Assembly: GCA_017440755.1 (NCBI GenBank)
Contig: JAFSGP010000024.1
Coordinates: 1-59,219 of the forward strand
Reading direction: 5' to 3'
From: Clostridia bacterium
Lineage (GTDB): Bacteria; Bacillota; Clostridia; Oscillospirales; Acutalibacteraceae
DNA length: 59,219 nt
A program made the translations under genes and the position numbers. Under the pieces are notes generated by a model, which made no database searches, was not told the origin of the DNA, and saw only the letters and a list, made by a program, of their open reading frames with translations. Positions 8,190 to 15,276 of this stretch are shown in pieces (the first letter of the stretch is position 1; each line of letters starts with the position of its first letter).

Positions 8190-8786
8190 TTACAAATCGG
8201 CAGGTCCGCCCGATTCAAACTGTTGGGTCGTATTGTTGCCGCCACCCGGCAACAGCGGAACCAATGCCGCGGGCAACGTAACGTAATTGTTACCGTATAT
8301 GGGAATACGGTTGTGCAGAACGGGGCGGAACCCCTCCGCCGTAACGCGAATATCATAGGGGATAAAGGTTGGCTCGTCACCGGGGCGCAGGCTCCGCGCC
8401 GGATCGACGGTGGGGAGCGGGACCACCGGCGTAAAGCCATCGGCATCTGTGGCGGTATTGGCATACAGCACCTGTTCGTCTTCTTCCGTGCGGGTTATGG
8501 ATACTCTGGCGTTTGCCAGAGGCTCCGCGCCGTCGGCTGTAAAGGCGTATACCCTTACATAGCCAACGAAGGGACTTTCCGCAATCGGCGGCGGAGTGGT
8601 CTCTTGCGGCTGTTCTGCGGCGGTTGGCGCGGGTGTCTCCACCGTAGGTACTGCCGCGGGCGGTGTGGGTGCGGGTGGGCTGTCTGTCGCTGCGACCGCG
8701 GCCTGCTGACGGTAAAGGGTTAGCATCTCCTGTCGATAGCGGTCGATTTCCTCCGCTACCGCACGGGCGCGATTGGTTTCCTCCAT
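8190..8786 (-). CDS. Carboxypeptidase-regulatory-like domain protein
   Basis: A 198-residue protein. A short helical N-terminus rich in R, E and Q (residues 1-30) is followed by a Pro/Ala/Thr-rich linker (about 35-75) and one beta-sandwich of the prealbumin/carboxypeptidase-regulatory type. That domain contains GYVRVYAF, ANARVSITR, ATDADGFT and VTAEGFRPV, which are typical strand motifs. No catalytic residues or signal peptide are seen. As first gene of the operon with peptidoglycan-binding proteins, it may be an adhesive or structural partner; this is inference. ATG 8786 has AAGGAGGG upstream on its strand. Confidence 0.7.
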   Translation of the reverse strand: MEETNRARAVAEEIDRYRQEMLTLYRQQAAVAATDSPPAPTPPAAVPTVETPAPTAAEQPQETTPPPIAESPFVGYVRVYAFTADGAEPLANARVSITRTEEDEQVLYANTATDADGFTPVVPLPTVDPARSLRPGDEPTFIPYDIRVTAEGFRPVLHNRIPIYGNNYVTLPAALVPLLPGGGNNTTQQFESGGPADL

Positions 8787-8817
8787 GGAATTCCCTCCTT
8801 GTATCGGTTTCCTTTGA

Positions 8818-8846
8818 TATGTATGTCTGGCGAGGCGGCGGTATGC
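8818..8846 (-). promoter_or_regulatory. Putative sigma-E promoter of the peptidoglycan-binding operon
   Basis: On the minus strand, GCATACC (8846-8840) and CATACATA (8825-8818) are separated by 14 bp. This fits the sigma-E pattern of an ATA-rich -35 and a CATACAnT -10. It lies about 32 bp before the first gene of the operon. Confidence 0.55.
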
Positions 8847-8864
8847 GCAATTTCATACGGGGTT

Positions 8865-8894
8865 GTCATAAAGCCTGCCGCCGCCACATACAAC
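8865..8894 (+). promoter_or_regulatory. Putative sigma-E promoter of spoIVA
   Basis: GTCATAAA (8865-8872) and CATACAAC (8887-8894) are separated by 14 bp, matching the spacing and -10 of mother-cell sigma-E promoters. spoIVA of Bacillus is known to be sigma-E dependent. Confidence 0.6.
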
Positions 8895-8926
8895 TGTACA
8901 AACGAAATACGAGCGGAGGAACGAAT

Positions 8927-10408
8927 ATGGAAACTACCGGCAGCTTATACAAAGATATGGCAGCCCGCACCGGCGGCGACATCTATCTGGGCATCGTGGG
9001 ACCGGTTCGCACGGGAAAATCCACCTTTATCAAGCGGTTTATGGATACCTTGGTCATTCCCAATATGACTGACCCCCATCGGCGGGAGCGGGCGAATGAC
9101 GAGTTGCCCCAGTCGGCGGCAGGACGCACCATTATGACCACCGAGCCAAAATTTATCCCCGAAAAGGCGGCACAGGTGACCTTGGACGGGGTATCCAATA
9201 TGCGGGTGCGGCTTATCGACTGCGTGGGGTATATCGTACCCTCCGCTTTGGGGTACATCGAGGAAGAACAGCCCCGTATGGTAAAAACACCGTGGTATGA
9301 GGAAGAGATTCCTTTTAATATGGCGGCGGAGGAGGGAACCCGTCGTGTCATCACCGACCACTCTACGGTAGGTCTGGTGGTGACCACCGACGGCTCGGTT
9401 ACCGATATTCCCCGCGAGGAGTACGCAGAGGCGGAGCGGCGCGTGGTGGAGGAGTTGCGAGCGATTCGCAAGCCTTTTACGGTGCTGCTCAATGCAGTGG
9501 ACCCCCACGCGCCCGCTACCTGTCAGCTGGCACGGGAGTTGGCACAGGAATATGGTGTGCCGGTGGTTCCCGTCAACTGCCAGACCATGACCGAGGCGGA
9601 AATCAAGGAAATTCTGGCGGCGCTGTTATCCCAGTTCCCCGTGCGACAGGTGGGGTTGGTGCTGCCCCGCTGGCTGCTGCGGTTGCGTAAGGACCACCCG
9701 GTGCGTTGCACGGTGATGGAGGCAGTGAAAAAAGCAGCGGTAGGGGTGGAGCGCGTCAGTCAGGTGTCCGCGTTGGCGGAGGGGCTGCGTCCCTGTCCCT
9801 ACGTAGACGGTGCCTCGGTGGAAGAAATCGATTTGGGGCAGGGGGTTGTCACCGTCACGGTGGCGGTACAGCCGGAGCTGTTCTATCAGGTGCTGGGGGA
9901 GGCTACGGGGTTGGATATCGGGGACGAAGGCGCCCTGATGGCCTGCATGCTGGATATGGCGGCCAAGTGCAAGCGGTATGAGAAGATTCGCGGCGCTTTG
10001 GAGCAGGCGGAGGCGACGGGCTACGGTATCGTGATGCCCGAAATGGAAGAAATGTGGTTAGATGAGCCGGAAATTATCCGCCAGAGTGGGCGGTACGGTG
10101 TGCGCCTGCGGGCGGCGGCGCCTTCCTTCCACATCATGAAGGCGGAGATTCAGACGGAGGTAAGCCCCATCGTTGGCTCTGAGCGGCAGAGTGAGGATTT
10201 GGTGAATTATCTGCTGGGGCAGTTTGAGGAGGACCCCCAGAAGATTTGGGATTCCAATATTTTCGGTACGTCTCTGTACGGTCTGGTCAACGAAGGCTTG
10301 CACAGCAAGCTGGTACATATGCCGGAGGACGCCCGCCAGAAGCTGAAAGAAACCGTGGAACGCATTATCAATGAGGGGTGTAACGGGCTTATTTGCATCA
10401 TCGTGTAA
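8927..10408 (+). CDS. spoIVA: Stage IV sporulation protein A, spore coat morphogenetic ATPase
   Basis: ATP-driven protein that polymerises on the forespore surface as the basement layer of the spore coat. The 493-residue length matches the family (about 492). Walker A is GPVRTGKS at 25-32, with TIMTTEPKFIPEKA and the downstream GTPase-like DCVGY segment. The C-terminus GLICIIV matches the conserved end that anchors it to the membrane via SpoVM. ATG 8927 follows GCGGAGGA; an in-frame upstream extension crosses the divergent promoter region and is not real. It is followed after 9 bp by the M23-domain gene. Confidence 0.95.
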   Translation: METTGSLYKDMAARTGGDIYLGIVGPVRTGKSTFIKRFMDTLVIPNMTDPHRRERANDELPQSAAGRTIMTTEPKFIPEKAAQVTLDGVSNMRVRLIDCVGYIVPSALGYIEEEQPRMVKTPWYEEEIPFNMAAEEGTRRVITDHSTVGLVVTTDGSVTDIPREEYAEAERRVVEELRAIRKPFTVLLNAVDPHAPATCQLARELAQEYGVPVVPVNCQTMTEAEIKEILAALLSQFPVRQVGLVLPRWLLRLRKDHPVRCTVMEAVKKAAVGVERVSQVSALAEGLRPCPYVDGASVEEIDLGQGVVTVTVAVQPELFYQVLGEATGLDIGDEGALMACMLDMAAKCKRYEKIRGALEQAEATGYGIVMPEMEEMWLDEPEIIRQSGRYGVRLRAAAPSFHIMKAEIQTEVSPIVGSERQSEDLVNYLLGQFEEDPQKIWDSNIFGTSLYGLVNEGLHSKLVHMPEDARQKLKETVERIINEGCNGLICIIV

Positions 10409-10417
10409 GGAGAGAGT

Positions 10418-11188
10418 ATGGTTATACAGCAAATGCCCTCGTCGGGGGAGTGGAGCGGGGTGCGTCCGTCGCCTGTCCCTCCGAAAGAGGAGAAGAAGAA
10501 AGAGCATGGTCCGTTGTCGGTGGTGGCGGTGCAAAGCATCGCCTGCGGCATTCTGCTTTTGCTGGCACTTATGCTGCGGTTGGTGGGCGGCGCCCCGTAT
10601 GAACAGCTGCGGCAGGCGTTTCAAAGCCGCTTGATGAGCAACGACCTGTTGGGGACCTTAGCTATCCTGTGGGACGGAGACCCTGCGGAATGGGAGAGCG
10701 ATTCCTCCGACCTGCCCGCAGAGGACGTGAGCTCGGCGGGACGGCTGCCGCCGGCGGGAACATCGGCGGTGGGGCTGCGGGTCAACCGCCTCGCCGCACC
10801 GCCTGTGCCGACGGGGCGGGTATCCTCGGCATACGGCTACCGCACCGACCCCATCAACGGGGGGGAAGGGTTTCATCGCGGGGTGGATATTGCCGCCCCG
10901 CAGGGAACCCCCATTGCCGCAATGTATGACGGTCGTATCAAGGCTGTGGGAGAGAGCGAAAGTCTGGGACGGTACGTTTGCTTGAGCCACGGTGACGGGC
11001 TGGAGGTTATGTATGCCCACTGCGACAGCGTAACAGCCGCTGCGGGGGCGGTGGTACGGGCGGGAGAAACGGTGGCGCTGGTAGGGTCTACGGGGCGTTC
11101 CACCGGCAATCACGTCCACGTACAAATCAGTGCGGACGGAACGGTGTATAACCCTGCGGGCACCGTGCCGCTGGGTCGTTATGCTTGA
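10418..11188 (+). CDS. M23 peptidase-domain membrane protein, SpoIVFA-like
   Basis: A 256-residue protein with a charged N-terminus, one transmembrane helix (about 37-55) and a C-terminal LytM/M23 domain. The zinc ligands are present: H153-RGV-D157 and H232-V-H234. Intact ligands would allow endopeptidase activity, although SpoIVFA itself is a degenerate LytM regulator. The next gene is a SpoIVFB-like M50 protease overlapping by 8 bp, and the SpoIVFA/SpoIVFB pairing is the main reason for this call. A SpoIIQ-like or general wall hydrolase is the alternative. It follows spoIVA by 9 bp, suggesting mother-cell expression. Confidence 0.7.
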   Translation: MVIQQMPSSGEWSGVRPSPVPPKEEKKKEHGPLSVVAVQSIACGILLLLALMLRLVGGAPYEQLRQAFQSRLMSNDLLGTLAILWDGDPAEWESDSSDLPAEDVSSAGRLPPAGTSAVGLRVNRLAAPPVPTGRVSSAYGYRTDPINGGEGFHRGVDIAAPQGTPIAAMYDGRIKAVGESESLGRYVCLSHGDGLEVMYAHCDSVTAAAGAVVRAGETVALVGSTGRSTGNHVHVQISADGTVYNPAGTVPLGRYA

Positions 11189-11777
11189 ATGGCGCGTGGG
11201 GGCGGTGCGGTGTCGATTGAGCCTGCTGTTTCCCGCCTTGCTGACGGTGCTGCTGCTCAGCCGTCCCGAGGGACCGGTGGTATCCTGCGTGTTGGCGTCG
11301 GTGGTGCACGAGGGTGGGCATTTGGCGGCGATGCTTTGGTTAGGATACCCGCCTCGCGCGTGCACCTTGGGGGCCTTTGGTATGCGGATACGACTGGGAG
11401 AGCGCCTGCCCGGGTATCGACAAAATTTGCTGATTTCCGCGGCGGGACCATTGGTGAATCTGGTGTCCGCCGCTTTTCTTATGTGGTGCGGTCGCAGCAC
11501 AGCGGCAGCGGTGCACCTTACGCTGGCGATATTTAATCTGTTGCCGGCGGCGGCGCTGGACGGGGGAGAAATGCTGCGATGCGGGCTGTGCCTGTTGGGG
11601 TGTGAGCGAGTGGCGGTCCCTCTGTTGCGACTGACCTCGGCACTGGTGTTGCTTCCGCTGGCGGCGGGCAGCTGCCTCTTGTTTTTGCGGGGTTGGGGCA
11701 ACGGGACCCTGCTGATTGTCAGCCTGTATTTGGTCACGTTGGTATTTTTCTCCGACAAAAGCGAAAAAAACTCTTGA
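11181..11777 (+). CDS. M50 site-2 protease, SpoIVFB-like
   Basis: A 198-residue polytopic membrane metalloprotease with the zinc-binding H43-E-G-G-H47 in a transmembrane helix. The second motif, LPAAALDGGEML, supplies the third metal ligand (Asp of LDGG). There is no PDZ domain, and the CBS domain of some homologues is absent. In Bacillus, SpoIVFB cleaves pro-sigma-K inside the outer forespore membrane; that substrate here is inference. ATG 11181 lies inside the end of the preceding M23 gene, implying translational coupling. A second M50 protease in the window (rseP, 51163) has a PDZ segment and a different role. Confidence 0.8.
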   Translation: MLEWRVGAVRCRLSLLFPALLTVLLLSRPEGPVVSCVLASVVHEGGHLAAMLWLGYPPRACTLGAFGMRIRLGERLPGYRQNLLISAAGPLVNLVSAAFLMWCGRSTAAAVHLTLAIFNLLPAAALDGGEMLRCGLCLLGCERVAVPLLRLTSALVLLPLAAGSCLLFLRGWGNGTLLIVSLYLVTLVFFSDKSEKNS

Positions 11778-11802
11778 CAACGGGTGCCCATACTGTTATA
11801 AT
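11774..11802 (+). promoter_or_regulatory. Consensus sigma-A promoter of infC-rpmI-rplT
   Basis: TTGACA (11774-11779) and TATAAT (11797-11802) are separated by 17 bp, a perfect match to the consensus. The -35 overlaps the stop codon of the preceding gene. Confidence 0.9.
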
Positions 11803-11808
11803 AGCCGA

Positions 11809-11958
11809 GACGAATGAAGCAGAGCGCGCCCGCTCTCACCTCAGGATACCGTTCCGAAAGGTTGATATTGACGGATTCTCCTACCGTTTTGCGGTGGGGT
11901 GGTTTGTTTGTGCGGGCAGCTTGGCTGTCCGCTTTCTTTGTTATTGGAGGTGTTTCCC
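11809..11958 (+). promoter_or_regulatory. infC operon leader with attenuator-like hairpin (L20-type leader candidate)
   Basis: About 150 nt separate the inferred transcription start from infC. A hairpin GCGGGCAG/CTGTCCGC (11912-11919 with 11925-11932, one G-U pair) followed by TTTCTTTG sits directly before the ribosome site, like a transcription attenuator. In Firmicutes this operon is repressed by L20 binding to its leader. I did not verify the L20-binding fold. Confidence 0.5.
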
Positions 11959-12477
11959 ATAGCCAAAAAAGAGATGCAGATCAATGAGCAGATCCGCGAC
12001 AACGAGCTTCGCATCATCGGTGCCGACGGTGCCCAGCTGGGCGTTATGTCCGCCCGCGAGGCACAGAACCTCGCCGACGAGGCAGGTCTGGACCTGGTGA
12101 AGATTGCTCCCACCGCCGTTCCGCCGGTATGCCGCATTATGGATTACGGCAAGTACCGCTTCGAGCAGGCGAAAAAGGAGAAAGAAGCCCGTAAGAATCA
12201 GCACGTAGTGGACATCAAAGAGGTGCGCCTGGGTTTGAATACCGATATCGGTGATTTCAACACGCTGGTCAACCGCGCCACCAAGTTCCTGCAGAGCGGG
12301 GACAAGGTGAAGGTGAGCATCCGTTTTCGCGGCCGTGAGATGGGCCATCCCGAGATGGGCCTGGACTCGATGAAGCGGTTTGCCGAGGCCTGCGAAGAGG
12401 TGGCGGTCATCGAAAAGCCCGCCAAACTGGAAGGTCGTCACATGCTGATGTTCTTGGCTCCCAAGCCGAACAAGTAA
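11959..12477 (+). CDS. infC: Translation initiation factor IF-3
   Basis: Binds the 30S subunit, keeps it apart from 50S and proofreads the start codon. The 172-residue protein contains the N-domain INEQIRDNELR and GVMSAREAQ, and the C-domain RFRGREMGHPEMG. The start is AUA at 11959, placed 7 nt after GGAGGT (11946-11951). The first ATG (11974) would be 22 nt from that site and would remove conserved residues. Non-canonical AUU/AUC/AUA starts are known in infC and make it self-regulated. It is the first gene of the infC-rpmI-rplT operon. Confidence 0.95.
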   Translation: MAKKEMQINEQIRDNELRIIGADGAQLGVMSAREAQNLADEAGLDLVKIAPTAVPPVCRIMDYGKYRFEQAKKEKEARKNQHVVDIKEVRLGLNTDIGDFNTLVNRATKFLQSGDKVKVSIRFRGREMGHPEMGLDSMKRFAEACEEVAVIEKPAKLEGRHMLMFLAPKPNK

Positions 12478-12549
12478 GCCGCCCACACATTATTTCGTTG
12501 CGTACAGGGGTTCCCTGTTTACACAATACCGACTAAGGAGGACAAAAAC

Positions 12550-12747
12550 ATGCCTAAGATTAAAACGCACAGCGGTGCGAAAAAGCGCTATAAGCTGAGC
12601 AAGACCGGTAAAGCGATCCGTGCCCACGCTTACAAGTCTCACATCCTGAACAAGAAGTCTGCCAAGCGTAAGAGAAATCTGCGTCAGACCACCACGGCTG
12701 ACAAGACGAATCTGGCGACCATTAAGCGCCTGATCCCCTACAAGTAA
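12550..12747 (+). CDS. rpmI: 50S ribosomal protein L35
   Basis: A 65-residue basic protein of standard length, starting [12 protein letters not shown] and containing the conserved [15 protein letters not shown]. It is a component of the large ribosomal subunit. AAGGAGG precedes the ATG by 8 nt. It lies between infC and rplT in the usual order. Confidence 0.98.
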   Translation: MPKIKTHSGAKKRYKLSKTGKAIRAHAYKSHILNKKSAKRKRNLRQTTTADKTNLATIKRLIPYK

Positions 12748-12777
12748 TCAACCAACAAGATACGGAGGTAAAGAACT

Positions 12778-13134
12778 ATGGCTCGTATTAAAGGCGCTCT
12801 GATGACGCGCAAAAGAAGAAAGAAAGTATTAAAGCTGGCAAAGGGCTACTTCGGTGCCAAGTCCAAGCTGTTCAAGACCGCGAAAGAAGCGGTTATGAAA
12901 TCCGGTCAGTATGCTTACATCGGCCGTCGTCAGCGTAAGCGTGACTTCCGCCGTCTGTGGATCGCTCGTATCAACGCGGCTGCTAAGCTGAACGGTATGA
13001 ACTATTCCACCCTGATGAACGGTCTGAAGAAGGCCGGCGTCACTCTGAACCGCAAGATGCTCGCTGAGCTGGCGGTTTCCGATGCGGCTGCTTTCACCGC
13101 TCTCACCGAGAAGGCTAAGGCTGCCCTGAAATAA
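12778..13134 (+). CDS. rplT: 50S ribosomal protein L20
   Basis: A 118-residue large-subunit assembly protein with the long basic N-terminal helix ([19 protein letters not shown]) and the conserved [15 protein letters not shown] segment. L20 also represses its own operon by binding the leader RNA in Firmicutes. It ends the operon and is followed by a strong terminator. Confidence 0.98.
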   Translation: MARIKGALMTRKRRKKVLKLAKGYFGAKSKLFKTAKEAVMKSGQYAYIGRRQRKRDFRRLWIARINAAAKLNGMNYSTLMNGLKKAGVTLNRKMLAELAVSDAAAFTALTEKAKAALK

Positions 13135-13141
13135 AAAGATG

Positions 13142-13190
13142 AAATTGCGCCCGTCGATTCTTCGACGGGTGCAATTTTGCTTTTTCTTTT
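13142..13190 (+). terminator. Intrinsic terminator of the infC operon
   Basis: A 16-bp stem (13142-13157 with 13162-13177, one mismatch or wobble) with loop TTCT is followed by T-rich sequence. Confidence 0.85.
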
Positions 13191-13220
13191 GCGATTTTTT
13201 GGGGATAGGAGGGCAATATT

Positions 13221-14009
13221 ATGCCCGTAACCAGTAAGGATAATCAGTGGGTCAAGGAGTACCGCAGCCTGTGTTCGGACGCCCGAAAGCGCCGCGAGAG
13301 CGGCTGTTTTGCCATAGAGGGCGCGCGGCTGTGCGGGGACGCTTTGGCTTCGGGTATTGCCATACGGGCGGTGCTGTATACCGCCGCTGCACAGGATACC
13401 TACGGTGCGGTGGTAGAGCCTCTGATTGCGGTGGCGGAACAGGCGGTGGAGATTACATCGGACCTGGCTCGCCACATGGGGGATACCACCAACCCGCAGG
13501 GGGTATTTTGTATTGCAAAATCCCTTGACATCTGGAAAAACTTGGATACAATAGATATAATGGGTCAATATGGTGCCTTGGAGGATATACAAGACCCCGG
13601 AAACCTGGGAACCGTCATTCGTACGGCGGAGGCGTTGGGGCTTTCCGGCTTGCTGTTGTCCGATGGGTGCTGTGATGTCCATAACCCTAAGGTGCTGCGA
13701 AGCAGTATGGGCGGTGTGTTTCGTCTGCCCCTGTTTCGCGCCGGTGATATGACACAGACGGTGGCCTCTCTGCAGCAGCAGGGTATGACCGCCTTTGCCT
13801 GCGTTGTGGACGGAGATGCTACCTCGTTGACCGCGGTTTCCATGGGGGCGGGCAGCATTGCCCTCATCGGCAACGAAGGCAACGGTCTGCGCCCCGCTAC
13901 GGTGGCGGCTTGCGCCCACCGTGTCACCATTCCCATGGAGGGACGGGCGGAGTCGCTGAATGCGTCCATGGCCGCCGGCATCGTCCTGTGGGAGATGAAA
14001 CGAAAATAA
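13221..14009 (+). CDS. TrmH/SpoU family RNA 2'-O-methyltransferase
   Basis: A 262-residue SAM-dependent methyltransferase that should methylate ribose 2'-OH groups of rRNA or tRNA. The N-terminal substrate-binding domain is followed by the SPOUT domain with the knot motifs DPGNLGTVIRTA, IALIGNEGNGL and IPMEGRAESLN, the last being the classic motif 3. Its placement after rplT and before dprA is seen in other Clostridia. Exact target (RlmB/TsnR-like) is not decidable by eye. AGGAGGG precedes the ATG. A promoter-like sequence lies inside the gene near 13525. Confidence 0.88.
   Translation: MPVTSKDNQWVKEYRSLCSDARKRRESGCFAIEGARLCGDALASGIAIRAVLYTAAAQDTYGAVVEPLIAVAEQAVEITSDLARHMGDTTNPQGVFCIAKSLDIWKNLDTIDIMGQYGALEDIQDPGNLGTVIRTAEALGLSGLLLSDGCCDVHNPKVLRSSMGGVFRLPLFRAGDMTQTVASLQQQGMTAFACVVDGDATSLTAVSMGAGSIALIGNEGNGLRPATVAACAHRVTIPMEGRAESLNASMAAGIVLWEMKRK
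13525..13552 (+). promoter_or_regulatory. Promoter-like sequence inside the methyltransferase gene
   Basis: TTGACA (13525-13530) and TACAAT (13547-13552) are 16 bp apart, with a further TATAAT at 13556-13561. They sit in an AT-rich inter-domain linker of a GC-rich gene. It could drive dprA and the genes beyond, but no start site is proven. Confidence 0.35.
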
Positions 14010-14033
14010 ACCACAAGAGGGAGGTATGCGTAT

Positions 14034-15242
14034 ATGGATAGCCGTCTATACTGGATATGGCTGCAACAGGCGCTGCCTCTCGGCTGTACGATTATGGGAG
14101 AGCTGCTGGACCGCTTTGGACACGCAGAGGCGTTGTATCGGGCGGATAAGACTGCCCTGCGGGACGGCGGCATCTCCGATAAGTACGTAAAGCGGCTGGC
14201 GGATAAATCCTTGGATACCGCCCGCCGCATTCTGGATCGCACATTGGAGCAGGGCGGCTGGGTGCTGACACCCGAAGATGCGCTGTATCCGTTGTCCCTG
14301 CGCCAATCGACGGGCTGTCCTGCCGCCTTATACTGTTGCGGCAGTATGCCGAATCTGGACAGTATCCCCGCTGTGGCGGTGGTGGGTACCCGCTCGGCTT
14401 CCGCGGCGGGTATGCGGGAGGCGTACAGCCTGTCCGCAGGCTTGGCGGCAGGCGGCATGGTGGTGGTCAGCGGCGGAGCGAAAGGCATCGATGCCGCCGC
14501 TCACACAGGCGCTTTGGACGGGCAGGGACGCACCATTATGGTGATGGCCTGTCCGCTGGACGTCAACTATCCGAAAGAAAACGACGCTCTGCGCAAGCGT
14601 ACTCTTGCGGAGGGCGGTCTGCTGCTCAGCGAATACGCCGTCGGTGAACCCTATCGCTGCGATTTTCATATCCGCAACCGCCTGTTGGCGGGACTTGCTC
14701 AGGGCGTCTGCTTAGGCGAAACGCCCACCCGCAGCGGCGCTCTGATTTCCGCCCGTTTGGCGCGGGAGCAGGGGAGAGACGTGTTTGCTATGCCCGGTTC
14801 TCTCACGGGACACCTTTACGACGGCGCCCATCGGGAGATACAGCGTGGCGCTACGTTGGTGATGCGAGCCACCGATATTTTGCGCGAATATGCGCCGCTG
14901 TTCCCCGGTATGCTGGATTTGGAGGCGGCGGAGGAAACCCAGAAGAAGTTGGAGCACGTGACACCGCGTGCCGAAAAGGCAGCAAAACCCCGACGGGATA
15001 AGAAAACGGTATCCGTACCGCCTGTGCAGCCCTCTGCGCCTGCACCGTCTGCGATAATTCCCGATACGGCGAGCGAAGCGGCAAAACGGGTGTTTGCGGC
15101 ACTAACCGATACTCCTCGTCCGGTGGATGAGCTGGCAGGTGAGGTGGATTTACCGATTCCTAACCTGTTAGCGGCTCTGACGGAGCTGGAGATGCTGGGC
15201 TGCGCGGAGAATTCCGCCGGACAGCAGTATAAAAAACAGTAA
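14034..15242 (+). CDS. dprA: DNA-processing protein DprA
   Basis: Single-stranded DNA-binding protein that loads RecA on incoming DNA during natural transformation. The 402-residue protein has an N-terminal helical/SAM-like region, the extended Rossmann fold with VVGTRSASAAG and SGGAKGIDAAAH, and the GRDVFAMPGSL motif. A Pro/Ala-rich linker (about 300-345) leads to a winged-helix C-terminal domain (RPVDELAGEVDLP). ATG 14034 follows GAGGGAGG. The dprA-topA-trmFO order is common in Firmicutes. Confidence 0.95.
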   Translation: MDSRLYWIWLQQALPLGCTIMGELLDRFGHAEALYRADKTALRDGGISDKYVKRLADKSLDTARRILDRTLEQGGWVLTPEDALYPLSLRQSTGCPAALYCCGSMPNLDSIPAVAVVGTRSASAAGMREAYSLSAGLAAGGMVVVSGGAKGIDAAAHTGALDGQGRTIMVMACPLDVNYPKENDALRKRTLAEGGLLLSEYAVGEPYRCDFHIRNRLLAGLAQGVCLGETPTRSGALISARLAREQGRDVFAMPGSLTGHLYDGAHREIQRGATLVMRATDILREYAPLFPGMLDLEAAEETQKKLEHVTPRAEKAAKPRRDKKTVSVPPVQPSAPAPSAIIPDTASEAAKRVFAALTDTPRPVDELAGEVDLPIPNLLAALTELEMLGCAENSAGQQYKKQ

Positions 15243-15276
15243 ATAACGACTTTTTACATAGAAAGGATGACTGATT

